Positions 42,101 to 53,134 are shown, counted from the stretch's first letter. The stretch: DNA of 64,000 nucleotides from Linepithema humile (GCF_040581485.1 NC_090128.1:15004001-15068000), one strand, 5' to 3'. Program-made: numbers and translations. The notes: generated by a model not told the origin, from the letters alone.

Positions 42101-44024
42101 CGTGATATACGGCGCTAGTTTAGAAGACCACAACCGGCGACTATTAGAAGTATTACAAAAAATACGCGACAATAATCTGAAATTACAGCCGGACAAGTGT
42201 GAATTTCTTAGAAAAGAAGTGGCATATTTAGGACACATAATTACCGAACATGGAATTATGCCTGACCCAGGAAAAATCCAGGCAGTAAAGAATTTCCCTA
42301 CGCCAAAACGAGTCAAGGATGTGCAATCATTCATAGGACTGGCGGGCTATTATAGACGGTTTATCGAAAATTTTTCGAAAATAGTCAAACCACTCACAAA
42401 ATTAGTTAAAAAGGGAGTAAAATTCGAGTGGACACAAGAGCAGCAAAAAGCTTTTGACAATCTAAAAGAGAAACTAATTACCGCCCCCGTCTTGCAGTAC
42501 CCAAATTTCAACGATGAATTTATACTGACTACCGACGCATCGGATTTCGCGATAGGAGGTATCTTGTCACAAGGAATGATAGGACAAGACCGACCAATAG
42601 CTTATGCTAGTAGAATTCTTTCTCGTGCAGAACAAAATTATAACACGACGGAAAAAGAATTACTCGCGATTGTGTGGGCGGTCAAACATTTTCGACCGTA
42701 CCTATACGGGACCAAATTTAAAATTGTCACCGACCATAAACCGCTAATTTGGTTGTTTAACGTGACCGATCCAGGATCTCGTCTAATTAGATGGAGACTG
42801 AAATTGGAAGAGTACGACTATGAAATCGTACACAAAGCCGGAAAATACAATACAAATGCTGACGCACTAAGTCGCAACGTCGTTCACGCTATACATATAA
42901 TCGACAAGGAGAAAGAGAGTGACGAAGAGGAAGAAGAAAGAGATAGCGAAAAAGAGATAAAAAGGTACACGGAGGAAGAAAAACAGCAAATATTATATGA
43001 GTATCATGATGCACCGATAGGCGGGCATCAAGGCGTGCAACGCACCATAAATCGAATCCGTTTAACTCACAACTGGAAAGGGTTAACAAAAGACGTAAAA
43101 CAATACATCGCCAAATGCGAGCATTGCCAAAAGAATAAATTAAAACGGCGAAGTAAAACGCCAATGATTATTACCGATACTCCGGATAGGCCATTCGAAA
43201 AATGCGCACTAGATATAGTAGGACCGTTAACCGTAACCCTAACCGGAAACAAATACGTACTAACATTCCAAGATCATTTCACGAAATTGAGCAAGGCAAT
43301 GCCCATCGAAAATCAGGAAGCTGGTACAGTAGCGAAGGCATTCGTTACAAAAATAATTTTGGAATACGGAGTGCCTGATAAAATTCTCACCGACCAGGGA
43401 ACGAATTTTATGAGCGAAGTGTTTAAGAGCACTTGCAAACTGTTAAAAATTGAGAAGATTCGTACAAGCGCGTACCACCCGGAAAGTAACGGCGCGCTCG
43501 AAAGATCGCACAGGACACTAGCAGAGTACTTGCGACACTACATAAACGGAGATCAGACCGATTGGGACGAATAGCTGCCCTACGCGATGTTTACATACAA
43601 TACTACACCACATACAGCGACAGGTTATACGCCATTTGAACTGTTGTACGGACACCAGGTTACGCTCCCTACGGCCCTGACATGTCCTCCGAAATTAACG
43701 TATACGTATGATGACTACATATCCGAGTTCAAAGAAAGATTGCGTACAGCACACCAGGTAGCGAAAGCGAACATGCAAGAGGAGAAAGCAAAGTCAAAAG
43801 AATGCTACGACAAAAAGGCTAATATAAGCACGTTTAGAGCAGGCGACAAGGTATTATTATACGATGAAACACTAAGACGAGGACGCTCGAAAAAACTTGA
43901 CGCGTTATGGACAGGACCTTACATAGTAATTGAGAAAAAATCAAGCGTTAACTACATCATAAAAAAGGGGCGAAAAACAATGCTGGTGCATGCAAACCGC
44001 ATTAAGCATTTTATCGAAAACTAA
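39108..44024 (+). pseudogene. gag-pol: Gypsy-3 gag-pol polyprotein, one in-frame TAG
   Basis: A single frame of 1488 codons to a TAG at 43572-43574, then the same phase to 44024. Gag: acidic/Arg-rich start, coiled coil near residue 185-210, capsid-like domain 245-400, two CCHC knuckles (CHKCGKQGHYGRDC about 442, CNYCKKSGHNRTEC about 482). Protease DTGATMSLI about 581. RT with YLDDIVIYGA about 995; RNase H TTDASDFAIGG about 1141, EKELLAIVW, TDHKPLIWL, NADALSRN. Integrase: zinc domain (GGHQGVQRT ... CEHCQKNK), core motifs LDIVGPL, LTDQGTNF, NGALERSH. The TAG falls just after the core; the C-terminal domain (GDKVLLYDE, LWTGPYIVIE) follows it. Gag and pol are fused without frameshift. Confidence 0.9.
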
Positions 44025-44039
44025 ATCACACTTACCGCA

Positions 44040-44399
44040 TTATGGAGAATCGGGATATTCCTCGTTCTCGCTCTCCTCCTCCGCGAGCCATTGCACCCGG
44101 TTGAGAACACAGGTCATCTCCGAAATCAGTAACATAACACGTCGCCACTGTAAATGTCCAATCCGGCGACTGCGACCATTAAATGGCCGAAATTGCCGCG
44201 ACACAGCACGGCGCAGCCCAACAAGGAGCTGACGACAAAGGGCTCTCCTTTGTCGCTGTATGACAAGTCTCTCGGGAGAACTTTGCACGAAGGCAGGCAC
44301 CAACTCTTCCAATATCTCCGCAAGAGAAAATTCTCGTCGCATCACTACCCTATCATCGGTCTCAGACCGTAAAACAACAACTAAATTCTCGAACTCCAT
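44040..44399 (-). CDS. Antisense ORF between pol and env of Gypsy-3 (119 aa)
   Basis: Uninterrupted ATG-to-stop frame on the strand opposite to the element, in a pol-env gap that is closed in the sense frames. The protein starts hydrophobic/acidic (FENLVVVLRSETDD), has a Leu/Glu helix, an Arg-rich middle (QRQRRALCRQLLVGLRR) and an acidic end (EEESENEEY). Composition suggests a nuclear or RNA-binding protein, function unknown. Antisense genes are known in some retroviruses and plant LTR elements; here the case rests only on frame length and position. Confidence 0.35.
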   Translation of the reverse strand: MEFENLVVVLRSETDDRVVMRREFSLAEILEELVPAFVQSSPERLVIQRQRRALCRQLLVGLRRAVSRQFRPFNGRSRRIGHLQWRRVMLLISEMTCVLNRVQWLAEEESENEEYPDSP

Positions 44400-44595
44400 G
44401 ATAATGGTAACAAATCAGACGCCGAACGAAAACTGATGCACAGTAGCACTCGCACAAACCATAAGACCCTTTCAAAGGACAAAATGCAGAACACGCACAT
44501 ATAAAAAATTATCGTAACACCCTACACTATTGATATAATATAACACGTAGCATAAAACTTCCAGGTACGCTATACTAGAGGATAAACTAATCAAG

Positions 44596-46284
44596 GTGAG
44601 AACTGAAACAATATCCCCAGTCAAGATAGAGTACTTCTCACAAGAACCAGGGCTATATTATGAACAAATAGGAGAACTAAATCTCATCGAAACAAAATGG
44701 AAACTAGTAATAAAATTAGATATTACGGCAATAAATATAAGATTTAAACGTATTAAGGAAAAAATACAAGATACGGATGAAATTTGTAATGGAATTAATA
44801 ATAAATCCACTAAACAACCATGCCGAAACATGAAGTTAATAATCGAAAAGAACATTAATCAATTGACGGAATCAATAAAACAAATAAATACCATTTATAA
44901 AAAACCTTCCGACAAACGACGCGGATTAATAAACGGGATAGGTAGTATCGCTAAAACTCTATTTGGAACCATGGACGCAGATGACGAGAAAAATATTAGG
45001 GAACAATTACACTTGATAAAAAATAACAAACAAATAACACAACACGCCGCAAAAACGCAAATAAAAATATTAAACACAACGCTTACACACATAAATAAGC
45101 TAGAAGATACACTAGAACATAATAACGAATTATTAAAAAACGCTACAAAAAATATTTACAATCGAATCTCAGATGAAATTAAACGAGAAGATATATTAGA
45201 ACACTTTCTAATAATAAATGCAATTCTAACTGATCTGCAGAGAGACATTCAAGATATTATGGATTTTCTGACACAAATACAAAACGGAATATTAAATCCA
45301 AAAATAACACCAATAGAAAAAATAATTTCTGAATTAAAAGAAGCGACGCCTCATTTGCCTCAAGGAACACAATTTCCCTTTGGACTCAAAATAGAAGAAT
45401 GGAATACCATCAAAAAATTAATTACCACAAGCGCATACTATGACAATACAAATATTTATACTATACTACAATTCCCTTTGATAACATTTCCTAAATACAA
45501 AATAATAAAAATAATTCCTTTACCTATACATGACCATGACAACATTTTCGTTTTCACTGAAGTAAATCAACATATAATCGCGATAAGTACAGACGGACCG
45601 ACATACATGACTATAACAAAAGAAAACTTAAATAAATGTATCAATGTACACAATACATATTTATGCGAACCTTATAGTCCTATTTATATTGTAAACACAA
45701 ATTCTTTTTGCGAAATACAAACGTACTCACATATAACAAAAAATGCGGATAATTGCGATAAGCGTTATATTAAGAGTAATCAAACTTTATGGATAGCATT
45801 AAAAACACCAAATACATGGTTGTACTCTACACTTAAGGAACAACAAATATATATACATTGTAAAAATAATAAAGAAACTGTTGTAGTAATTAAGCGAACA
45901 GGAAAAATAACGTTAAAAGAAAACTGTAAGGTAATTGCAACAGATATGACAATAAAAACAAAAAACGTTGAGCAAATCGCGAATATACAAACTTATTTAC
46001 CAAATTTTAATTTAACATTTAGCAAAGATCAGAATACACAAAATAAGAAAAATCTATTGCAAGGACTGAAATTTAAAAAAATTATACAAGATCCGAAAGA
46101 ATTAATGGACCTCAGTAATAAACTTGAAGAAATAAATAAAGATGTTAACGACAATCTAAAAAACCCATACGCAGAACAAGCATTTGTCTATCCTATGACA
46201 ACAAGTAGCATAGCTGTTGTAATTGCCATAATACTTGCCATTATATTAGGAATAAAACTATGGAAAGAACGAAGTCCATTTTAG
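44596..46284 (+). CDS. env: Gypsy-3 envelope, F-type fusion glycoprotein
   Basis: Envelope of errantivirus type, related to baculovirus F proteins. A basic cleavage site (KPSDKRRG, about residue 105) is followed by the fusion-peptide region GLINGIGSIAKTLFGTMD, then a long heptad-rich helix, a cysteine-rich ectodomain, and a C-terminal transmembrane segment (SIAVVIAIILAIILGIKLW) with a short basic tail. The open frame begins with a non-ATG codon at 44596 after in-frame stops, and shows no signal peptide, so translation probably needs an upstream exon joined near 44593-44596. Uninterrupted, 562 codons. Unrelated to the glycoprotein of Gypsy-2. Confidence 0.85.
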   Translation: MRTETISPVKIEYFSQEPGLYYEQIGELNLIETKWKLVIKLDITAINIRFKRIKEKIQDTDEICNGINNKSTKQPCRNMKLIIEKNINQLTESIKQINTIYKKPSDKRRGLINGIGSIAKTLFGTMDADDEKNIREQLHLIKNNKQITQHAAKTQIKILNTTLTHINKLEDTLEHNNELLKNATKNIYNRISDEIKREDILEHFLIINAILTDLQRDIQDIMDFLTQIQNGILNPKITPIEKIISELKEATPHLPQGTQFPFGLKIEEWNTIKKLITTSAYYDNTNIYTILQFPLITFPKYKIIKIIPLPIHDHDNIFVFTEVNQHIIAISTDGPTYMTITKENLNKCINVHNTYLCEPYSPIYIVNTNSFCEIQTYSHITKNADNCDKRYIKSNQTLWIALKTPNTWLYSTLKEQQIYIHCKNNKETVVVIKRTGKITLKENCKVIATDMTIKTKNVEQIANIQTYLPNFNLTFSKDQNTQNKKNLLQGLKFKKIIQDPKELMDLSNKLEEINKDVNDNLKNPYAEQAFVYPMTTSSIAVVIAIILAIILGIKLWKERSPF

Positions 46285-46342
46285 AATAAATAAATGGAGC
46301 CTCAAGGTTACGAAAACTCGTATCTCCTCGTTTTCTTTTCTC

Positions 46343-46355
46343 AACGGGGGGAGGA
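46343..46355 (+). other. Polypurine tract of Gypsy-3
   Basis: A GGGGGGAGGA run directly before the 3' LTR start TGTTGTG. Confidence 0.9.
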
Positions 46356-46952
46356 TGTTGTGGGTCCAAAGAACCACAACCAATTATTAATAATAAAATA
46401 TATATATATTAATAAAATATAAGAAAATATCTATTGCATATCAGATTAAGATATCTAATATTCAGTTTCCGGCTCATGCGAGACACCGGATAAATCGCGC
46501 AGCGAAAATTAAAACCTAATTCACTTTTTACGCGACAATGCTGACGAACGATCGAATTTCGTCAGCAAGTTAGATCGTTAAAACTGCAATCAAGTGCAGT
46601 TTCACATATATAAAATCGCCGTCGCGAGATCACGACGGCGGGTCTAAAACTATCATTCACAAGAAACGGACGTATGTCCGTTGGGACCACAAATCTAGAA
46701 GAACGCGAATTATAACAATTCGCTAAAAGCGAATAAGAATAACTTGGGGCTCCGTGATACTACACTAAGGCAAGGATTCCTGACGGAACCTAGATTACAT
46801 AGAAGTAAGGGAACTTGTAATAAATCAAGAAATCAATAAATATATGGGAGATTGTTTTTTTATTAAGAAGAACAAAAAAGGATTATTCCCGGATTCCCGG
46901 CCTAACTCCTCGGCAGATCCCGAACCTGTGCCCTATCACCAAGGGCACAACA
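46356..46952 (+). repeat. Gypsy-3 3' LTR
   Basis: Copy of 38037-38629 with roughly 18 substitutions and small indels, mostly in the last 200 bp. The R-region hairpin has one changed base. Confidence 0.9.
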
Positions 46953-47137
46953 AATATTAAATTAAGTATATAATATTTATTAAAAGAATTTTCATATTTG
47001 TGCAATTGAAAGATAAAACTGCTCAGAGTTTTTAAAAGATTTAGTTTTTTAAGGTGTAAAACTTCTTAGTAACTACAACGTGTTAAAAATATTGTAGATA
47101 AGGCATATTTTCGAAAGTAATAATTTGATTGTTTAAA

Positions 47138-47746
47138 AGATTAGGAATGGAACACGATAATGGCTCTATCGATTCGACGTGTCCGAATGGCAAATACATA
47201 ATGTCAGACTAACAATATCCACGGGGACAAGTAACATAGTCCAAATGTAGTCGTAACATTGCGAAGAAATTCAGGAAAAAAAAACCGTGTCTTCTTGATC
47301 ACACGAGACGAGAAGAAACCAAAGATCCATATACACTGGGCCATTTGCGTTATCACGATTTACCGGGAAGAGAATGAACTCCCAAAGCACAATGTTAATT
47401 ATTTTTATGCGACAAAGATGCAAACGTTGTCACATTGCATGATATATGTTAAATCTTACAATGCGAAACGCTTCACAGGAATAGGAATTTCTTCGCGGGA
47501 CCTGCGTTGGATGGTATGTCTTTTTTGTAACTAGGAAGTTCAATCTGAAATTTTGAACTGATTTTTTTCAGGAACTAGTTGTGCTTTCGGAAAAGAATGT
47601 CGCGGCGGAGAATGCGTGGCCGTTATCAAACCATCACAAATTTTTCCATATTGTGAAGACGATAATTGGAGTGAATGGAAAGAAGACTCCTGTAAAAGCA
47701 ATTGCTTGACGAAATCGAAAAGCGTGGTAATCAAACGACGTTCTTA
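47138..47746 (+). pseudogene. M12B (reprolysin/ADAMTS-like) metalloproteinase, decayed two-exon fragment
   Basis: Relic of a host zinc metalloproteinase. Exon A (47138-47513) starts inside the zinc motif region (LGMEHDNGS, then CPNGKYIMS), continues through a disintegrin-like/cysteine-rich part (SKCSRNIAKKF, CETLHRNRNFFAGPALD), and ends at a good donor (GTATGTC). Intron 47514-47571 (58 nt). Exon B (47572-47746): CAFGKECRGGECV and a thrombospondin-type start (WSEWKEDSCKSNC). The frame is the same throughout but carries stops at 47210, 47237, 47375, 47396 and 47450, plus one at about 47744. Signal, propeptide and the first zinc histidines are missing. Insect relatives occur as development and venom proteases. 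Clearly dead. Confidence 0.8.
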
Positions 47747-48398
47747 ACAGACGACAGGCTGATAGTAGACGGCGTTGAAAAAAAAAAACAACAGCCAGTC
47801 TACGACCAATCCGCGGAGAGATGCGACGTTAAATGTACGCTGTATTATTATTATTCAAATATACTCTTTTTCTCTCGTATGTATCCTAGTGTTGTGTCGA
47901 CCATCCACTAATTTTAAATCATTTCTTACAATTAAATTAGAAGTGGGATACGCGGGAGATAAAACGTGCGGGACTTAAGTGAAAGAAACGATTAATGGCA
48001 GTGCGTACTGAAGTGACAATTTACCGATTTACATCTTACGAACTGTGTAGCATCGGGTTATGTGTACCAATCTTATAATTAAGCGAGTTAATTGATCCTT
48101 TAGATAGAAGTATAAAGTTACGAGACGAGGAAGTGAAGAGATAGGTTTTTGTCGTGCATCAAGAGCTAAGGACATTTATTGTTCGCCATATTGGGTACTC
48201 GGGACAACAAGACGTCGTTTGTGAATTTTTCCAGCGCTTAGTAACCTACAACAACAAGGCAAGATGACTGTTTTGTTTTAACAAATTAGACTGTAGGCAC
48301 GGTAACGCGATCGATATTTTTATGAGCAACGCAGTCGATATTTTTATGTGCAACGCGATAAATTACGTTAGGTTTCCGCTTATAATCACAAAGTCAAA
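47747..48398. other. No clear gene; probable Gypsy-4 leader
   Basis: AT-rich DNA with a 28-bp near-duplicate at about 48305-48360 (GCAACGCAGTCGATATTTTT). I find no LTR ends or primer site I can support. Confidence 0.4.
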
Positions 48399-49290
48399 AT
48401 GGAGATAACGAGTCGTTTTACAGTGCCCCATCTTAAGGAAATGTTAAGACAACGAAATTTGTCAACGGTAGGACTGAAACCAGAATTAATAAAGAGATTG
48501 ATGGAAGCAGATCCGGATGGAACTTGGATGAATGAGGACGATTTTGTTCAGGAAGGAGAATATGAACAAAATGAGGGTCAGCTGCAACGAGAACTGAACA
48601 GAAACGAATTGTGCGGCAAGAACTTGAAGTCATGAGACAAGAACGAGACGTGGCACAACGAGAGGCCGTAATAGCAAGACGAGAATTAGAATTGACAAAC
48701 ACATTGAATATGGAGAATCCAACAATTCGACTTGAGAATGGAAATCTCGCAGGCGATTTACGAAGATACCCCTAACAACGGCATATGTTGCGCTGCCACA
48801 ATTACGCGCGAACGTTAAAGGCATCGGGAATCTGTTGGGCGATTTTGACGGAATAAATCGCTATTTCGAGGACTGGGAGAAACAAGTCTGACTGGTCAAA
48901 AGACTTTTCGCTGTGGATGACGCGATTATGAAAATAATTATTAGCTCCAAACTTAAGGAAAAGGCAGATAGATGGTTCCGTTCAAGATCGGAGTATACGT
49001 AGATGACGCTCGACGCACTACTTTTGGCAATGAGGGACGGATTCGATCAACGACCAAATAGAATGAATCGCCTTAAAAAGTTTGAATCACGGACGTGGCA
49101 GACGGGCGAATCGTTCAACAAAAACCACAAAAAACTCATCCTGAGTAATTTAGTGCCAATTGACAAAGACGACTTGCTAGACTATCTAGTGGACGGAATA
49201 CCCGATCTAACGTTGCGGAATCAGGCGAATGCAAAACTTCAGCACGGTGAAAGACTTGTTGAACGGTTTCCGCAAAATATCCATTTCTAA
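48399..49290 (+). pseudogene. gag: Gypsy-4 gag, decayed
   Basis: Gag fragments in several phases. 48399-48635 begins with a SAP-like helix pair (VPHLKEMLRQRNLSTVG..PELIKRL), followed by a Glu/Arg coiled coil that shifts phase near 48630. Then, with stops at several points, a capsid-like region (LLGDFDGINRYFEDWE, KLKEKADRWFRSRSEY) and at 49003-49290 the distal capsid part (QRPNRMNRLKKFESR). Multiple stops and frameshifts show an old copy. Confidence 0.75.
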
Positions 49291-50320
49291 TCGTACTAAG
49301 AGAGAGTCGTCGCATGGGGAGAAACAGGCTGTAGATAAATCAGCTGTAAAGACAAAATTTGAAGCTAAGCAGAAAATAAAAGTAGAAGGAGAAGATGATG
49401 AGAAATTGATTAAGTTTTACAATTGTAATCAACCTGGACACCTTTCGAAAGATTGTCAGAAGTCTAGGAGAGAACGAGGATCGTGCTACAGCTGCGGCAA
49501 GATGGGACATGTGGCGAAAAACTGTCCAAATAAGAAAACGAAGGAAACAGAAGAGACGTCTCAAATATCCAACGTGTACGAAGACCCAGTGGAAGAAGAC
49601 AGTGTCAAACATAGAAAACTTGTAACATACGAGATAAAAGACTCTAGTTCGAGGCGAATATTATATTTGGATAAGCTTCTCGATACGGGTAGTCCAATTA
49701 GTCTTATTAAAGAGCGATTTATCGATAAACAAGCGCTTTACCCGTTAGATGCGTCCGATCGCGATTACTGTCGATGTAACAAGGTACAATTAGATTTTTT
49801 GAGTAAGATTTATGCGACGATAGCGATAGGCGATAATTCAAGAAAGAATCTTAGAATTTATGTTGTATCAGAAGACACCATGTTGACACCGGTTTTATTA
49901 AGCAGAGATATATTGCGTAAATTTGGTTTCCGGTTGACGCTACAGACTGACGGTGACGCTCGACAAGAAATTATGAATATTAACACAATCGAAACCGAGA
50001 ACAATTTAGTCAATGAGCTACAGATAAATTCAGCAATACCTTATGACGCGAAAGTTGAATTGAAACGGATTTTTTGGGAATTTTACGTAGATTTTCCGAG
50101 GCCATCGGAGCTTAAAATAAAAGCAGAATTAAAGTTGCGACTAGTAAATCCAGAACCGTTTTATTGCACTCCGCGCAAACTTTCTTATGACAAACAGCAA
50201 AAACTCCGAGTGATCCTAGACGAGCTATTAGAAAAAGGTTACATACGGAATAGCGACTCCGAATTCGCATTGCCTATAGTGTTGACTGAAAAGAAAAACG
50301 GGAAATTACGTATTGCATAG
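49229..50320 (+). pseudogene. pol: Gypsy-4 nucleocapsid, protease and RT start
   Basis: 363 codons open. A degenerate knuckle lacking its first Cys (FYNCNQPGHLSKDC) and an intact one (CYSCGKMGHVAKNC), then the protease motif LLDTGSPISLI, a protease distal motif (LLSRDILRKFG), and the RT entry region (LDELLEKGYIRNSDSEFALP, VLTEKKNGKLRI). Ends in a frameshift at about 50318. Confidence 0.8.
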
Positions 50321-51536
50321 ATTTTCGAGCTCTAAATAAAGTGACTGCCAGAGATAATTATCCTATGCCTATTATCGAAGATCAATTGACGATTGTGGGG
50401 AATAAGAAGTACTTTACGTTACTTGATTTGAAAGACGGTTTCCACCACGTTCGGATCGCGGAAGAATCTATTAGGTATACATCGTTTGTGACCCCATTAG
50501 GCCAATACGAATGGTTGAGAATGCCTTTCGGGCTTCGAACAGCGCCAGCAACATTTCAGCGCTATATAAATCTTATTCTGACAGAATTTACTAGAGCTGG
50601 TGATATGGCGATTTACATGAATGACATATTAGTGGCTACCGAGACAATAGAACACCATTTAAAGATATTGGAACGGGTATTTAAGACTATTTCGGAAAAT
50701 CTTTTGGAATTACGACTTGATAAATGCTATTTCCTTCAAACGGAAGTGGAATATCTTGGGTACATGGTTTCGGAACAGGGCGTAAAGCCGACGAGAAATG
50801 GTGTCAAAGCAGTCGAAAAGTTTCAAATTCCTAAAAACACGCGTGATGTACGTAGTTTTCTTGGACTCTGCTCTTATTTTAGAAAATTTGTCGAACATTT
50901 TGCATCAATTGCTAAACCTCTTTATGACTTGACGAAGGCAAACGCGACGTTTCGATTCGGAGAAACGGAGTACAGAGCATTTAAAATACTTAAAACTAAA
51001 CTTACGGAAGCCCTGATTTTAGCGGTTTACAACCCAAACGACCAAACCGAACTGCACTGTGACGCGAGTTCTGCAGGATACGGAGAGGTTCTTATGCAAA
51101 AAAAATCTGACGGAAGGATGCATCCAGTATTTTACTACTCTAGACGAACGACAGAAAGAGAAGCAAAATTGCATAGTTTTGAACTTGAGACTTGCGATAA
51201 TTTATGCCTTAGAGCGATTTAGAATTTATCTCCAGGGATTAAAATTCAAAATTATGACTGATAGTAGCGCTGTCACGATGACTGTAAAAAAAAAGGACGT
51301 AAATCGTAGGGTCGAGAGATGGGCAATTGCACTACTAGATTATGATTACGAGCTAGAATACAGAGCGAGAACGCGTATGCGTCACGTAGACGCTCTTAGT
51401 CGGACCATTGGCGTAATTGAAAAAAACCCCTTTGAATTGGAACGTAACAATATGTCAAGGGCAAGACCCTAAAATTGTCGAGATCCGTGGTAGACTTGAG
51501 GAATCCGAAGACAAGTTTTACGAGATAAGAAATAAT
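50321..51536 (+). pseudogene. pol: Gypsy-4 RT, RNase H and cut integrase start
   Basis: RT motifs FTLLDLKDGFHHV, MPFGLRTAPATFQRY, then YMNDILVATE: the active-site box is Y-M-N-D, so the first catalytic Asp of the usual YxDD is gone. Thumb (LGLCSYFRKFV) and RNase H (LHCDASSAGYGEVL, SFELE, HVDALSRT) follow with phase changes near 51190. After RNase H about 20 residues of pol continue and are cut at 51536 by an inserted repeat; no integrase is present. Confidence 0.8.
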
Positions 51537-51833
51537 CTTGTTTATCAAGAGACACGGTAGTGTTTCGCGCCAAGTTCACGCGCAGCGCGCAACGCAAGCG
51601 CAAGACCGACCGTGTCTCTTTACGCGAACCCGAAAGTTGAGACGAGCCGAGATTATCGGATCTCAGTAACGGCTGGGCCGATTGAGTTGATAATAGGCTC
51701 AATCGATAGCGCATACCCAAATTACATAAGAAAAGTATGCTTGTTTTTACTGTAGGTGCTGTAGAAAAAAAGTTATAATAATCCAAAGTCGAAATGTTGA
51801 CATATTTGTCGTTTTTTTAGGATGTCCAGCTAA
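51537..51833. repeat. Repeat E, copy 1
   Basis: Starts AAGAGACACGGTAGTG and holds a terminal hairpin (AGAGACACGG/CCGTGTCTCT within 75 bp). About 290 bp are repeated at 56119-56400 with roughly 93% identity. Probably one end of a DNA transposon that cut Gypsy-4. Confidence 0.8.
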
Positions 51834-52001
51834 AATGTCCAGTTTCCGATTTCTGACGTTAGGTGCGCTGATGGCGCTGAGAAGCCGCGCGGCGCGCGCT
51901 TACGATTTGACATTTTTACATATAACCAGATCAGAAAGTGTTATAAAAAGTGTTTCAGATCAGAAAGTGTTATAAAAAAAGTAATAATAATGAATTTAGT
52001 C

Positions 52002-52104
52002 TAACAAATTTGGTCACTTGCACTACATTGCTCTGTTACTTTGGTGCACACTCAAAACTGTTTATAAATCCAGAGCAGTGTAGTGCGAGTGACCAAATTT
52101 GTTA
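52002..52104. mobile_element. 103-bp hairpin MITE
   Basis: 34-bp inverted repeats (TAACAAATTTGGTCACTTGC...) at 52002-52035 and 52071-52104, almost perfect. Confidence 0.8.
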
Positions 52105-52203
52105 GAAATTTGTATTAAGTGATGAAGTATTTCTGAAAAAAAATGATAAATATTGTTAAAACTAATTTAGCATATAGAACAGAAATATTAAACTTTGATA
52201 TTT

Positions 52204-52947
52204 AATCAATTAATATAATAGAAAGGCATAGAGAGCCGTCGCGGGATGTTAATGCGAAATTATAATTTTTCTTAAAGAAATTAATTTGTTAGTCTACGTG
52301 AGACTGTTAAATTTGTACACCGATCTCTGGTTCGAGATACTTAAAGTGTACGAAAATCTTAGTACATTGTTCTCACATATGGAGAATCAGTATGTACTGA
52401 TAGGAATTATTAGAAAGAAGGGAAGAGAGAAAAAATATCAGGGCGCGAGTGGCTAAGCCGGGAATTGAACCCGGGTCTTCCGCTTGCCGGGCGAATGTTC
52501 TACCACTAAACTACTCAGACCCCACGCTTCTAACATTTATTTCTCTTAGATTAGGAAATCAACAAATCTGTAGGACATAAACGCGTCATAATGCCCGCGT
52601 GATTTAAAACAATCTAACACATATAAAGGAATGGCTCTAAAGATAACAATCAATTAATATAATAGAAAGGCAAGACCCGGGTTCAATTCCCGGCTTAGCC
52701 ACTCGCGCCCTGATATTTTTTCTCTCTTCCCTTCTTTCTAATAATTCCTATCAGTACATACTGATTCTCCATATGTGAGAACAATGTACTAAGATTTTCG
52801 TACACTTTAAGTATCTCGAACCAGAGATCGGTGTACAAATTTAACAGTCTCACGTAGACTAACAAATTAATTTCTTTAAGAAAAATTATAATTTCGCATT
52901 AACATCCCGCGACGGCTCTCTATGCCTTTCTATTATATTAATTGATT
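52204..52947. repeat. Palindrome with arms of about 275 bp containing a tRNA-like sequence
   Basis: 52204-52479 is repeated inverted at 52672-52947, nearly perfectly. Outer flanks also mirror each other (52138-52200 versus about 53165-53230), so the full structure is about 1.1 kb. The centre holds the rest of the tRNA-like sequence and a segment (52591-52671) that also recurs inverted at 52944-52992. Confidence 0.85.
52450..52520 (-). tRNA. tRNA-Gly-like sequence, probably a pseudogene
   Basis: On the minus strand a cloverleaf can be drawn: D-arm TAGTTTAGTGGTAGAAC, anticodon stem TTCGC/GCGGA with loop CCGGCAA, and T-arm CCGGGTTCAATTCCCGG followed by CTTAGCCA. A- and B-box promoters are good. 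But the loop has C at position 33 and would read GGC, and the acceptor stem has a mismatch. Body resembles tRNA-Gly. The T-arm half is repeated inverted at 52671-52700 in the other palindrome arm. Confidence 0.5.
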
Positions 52948-53010
52948 GTTATCTTTAGAGCCATTCCTTTATATGTGTTAGATTGTTTTGATATTTAATT
53001 TTATTTATTT

Positions 53011-53134
53011 TAGACAAATCATACACTAAAGTATATTTATAGTATATATATTTTATTTATTTTATACAATCATACCATTTATCACTATGCCTTATGTGAC
53101 AATTGTTTAGACTTTATAGTGTATGATTTGTCTA
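53011..53134. mobile_element. 124-bp MITE
   Basis: TAGACAAATCATACACTA at 53011-53028 is mirrored at 53117-53134; AT-rich core. Confidence 0.75.

Larger units (their letters stand above)
38037..46952 (+). mobile_element. Gypsy-3, errantivirus-type element, nearly complete
   Basis: LTRs 38037-38629 (593 bp) and 46356-46952 (597 bp), differing at roughly 3% of sites, start TGTTGTG and end CACAACA. Primer site 38636, gag-pol 39108-44024 with one in-frame stop, env 44596-46284, polypurine tract before 46356. Flanks (AACC left, AATA right) do not match, so the target duplication is lost or a rearrangement occurred at the palindrome. It is the best preserved element in the window. Confidence 0.9.

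Noticed and set aside
47259..47534. 91-codon frame as a gene
   Set aside because: The other phase of the same stretch matches a metalloproteinase cysteine-rich region; this frame is its shadow.
52450..52520. Functional tRNA gene
   Set aside because: Loop position 33 is C, the anticodon would be GGC on a Gly-like body, and the acceptor stem has a mismatch; it lies in a palindrome arm.
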